Assembly (NCBI GenBank): GCA_937872225.1
Contig: CALMRZ010000089.1
Location: 31,647-95,646 of the forward strand
Direction: 5' to 3'
Source: an uncultured Spirochaetota bacterium
GTDB lineage: Bacteria > Spirochaetota > UBA4802 > UBA5550
DNA length: 64,000 bases
Shown here piece after piece: positions 63,939-64,000 of the stretch (positions are counted from its first letter, which is position 1; the number at the start of each line of letters is the position of its first letter). The notes beneath the pieces were generated by a model. The model was not told the origin of the DNA. It saw nothing but the letters and a program-made list of their open reading frames with translations, and ran no database searches. The translations under genes and the position numbers were made by a program.

Positions 63939-64000
63939 ACGACTAACGGACCGTTATGCGTGCGCTTCCATGTGTATCAGTGTGCATTTTCGTTAAAATA

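Noticed and set aside
63896..64000. A complete tRNA gene at the right edge
   Set aside because: The sequence on the 5' side of the anticodon loop cannot form the anticodon stem, D arm or acceptor stem, so only the 3' half is present.

Overview
The window is about 64 kb of roughly 55-60% GC chromosome from a Gram-negative bacterium. It is most likely an environmental or anaerobic member of the Spirochaetota, probably close to the Leptospira side. This is an inference from gene content, since no rRNA or marker gene is present. The pointers are many lipoproteins with short lipoboxes, a 7TMR-DISM/SpoIIE phosphatase, a very large Ser/Thr kinase-ATPase-GAF-SpoIIE protein, twin STAS proteins, a FlaG-like protein and a one-polypeptide pyruvate:ferredoxin oxidoreductase. 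There is no phage or plasmid core inside the window, but its right edge looks like the border of an integrated element.

Layout: 1-8.5 kb holds a secreted repeat protein cut by the edge, a FlaG-like protein, an aminotransferase, a metallo-beta-lactamase hydrolase, a HAD phosphatase, DUF488, and a large lipoprotein with four beta-sandwich repeats plus a LamG domain. 8.5-17.6 kb is mostly signalling: PrsW plus cyclic-nucleotide-binding fusion, 7TM-SpoIIE phosphatase, FAD oxidoreductase, GGDEF/EAL protein. 17.6-25.5 kb holds small envelope proteins, a MATE pump, phosphofructokinase, a PLP barrel enzyme and a WalJ-like hydrolase. 25.6-29.2 kb is nifJ. 29.9-42 kb mixes small enzymes, a SPOR/DUF2135 secreted protein behind a structured leader, an amidohydrolase, a hybrid histidine kinase, a hydroxyacid dehydrogenase and a J-domain membrane protein. 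42-49 kb carries a lipase-like lipoprotein, small membrane proteins, a nucleotidyltransferase and a YkgJ protein. 49-57 kb is the giant kinase and two tandem B12-type radical SAM enzymes. 57-64 kb has DUF6765, a beta-helix lipoprotein, then a zone of decayed genes, two STAS proteins, RNase H, YaiI and a tRNA-Val fragment.

The recurring theme is regulation by partner switching and second messengers: two SpoIIE-type phosphatases, two STAS proteins, c-di-GMP turnover, cyclic-nucleotide sensing and a hybrid two-component kinase. All could feed envelope and surface-protein changes, though no direct link is encoded here.

A second theme is gene decay. I find an FGGY kinase stub, a chimera of an epimerase start and a CooC-type ATPase end, a duplicated lipoprotein tail, an oxidoreductase start with a stop inside its Tat signal, an mntA/hepT toxin-antitoxin pair broken at several points, and a third of an acyltransferase. 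Two otherwise healthy genes (the giant kinase and RNase H) have an in-frame TAG between a likely original start and their first catalytic motif. Two families of intergenic palindromic repeats are scattered through the window. The 3' half of a tRNA-Val at 63897-63938 is the expected scar of tyrosine-recombinase integration, which would put the element to the right of this window.
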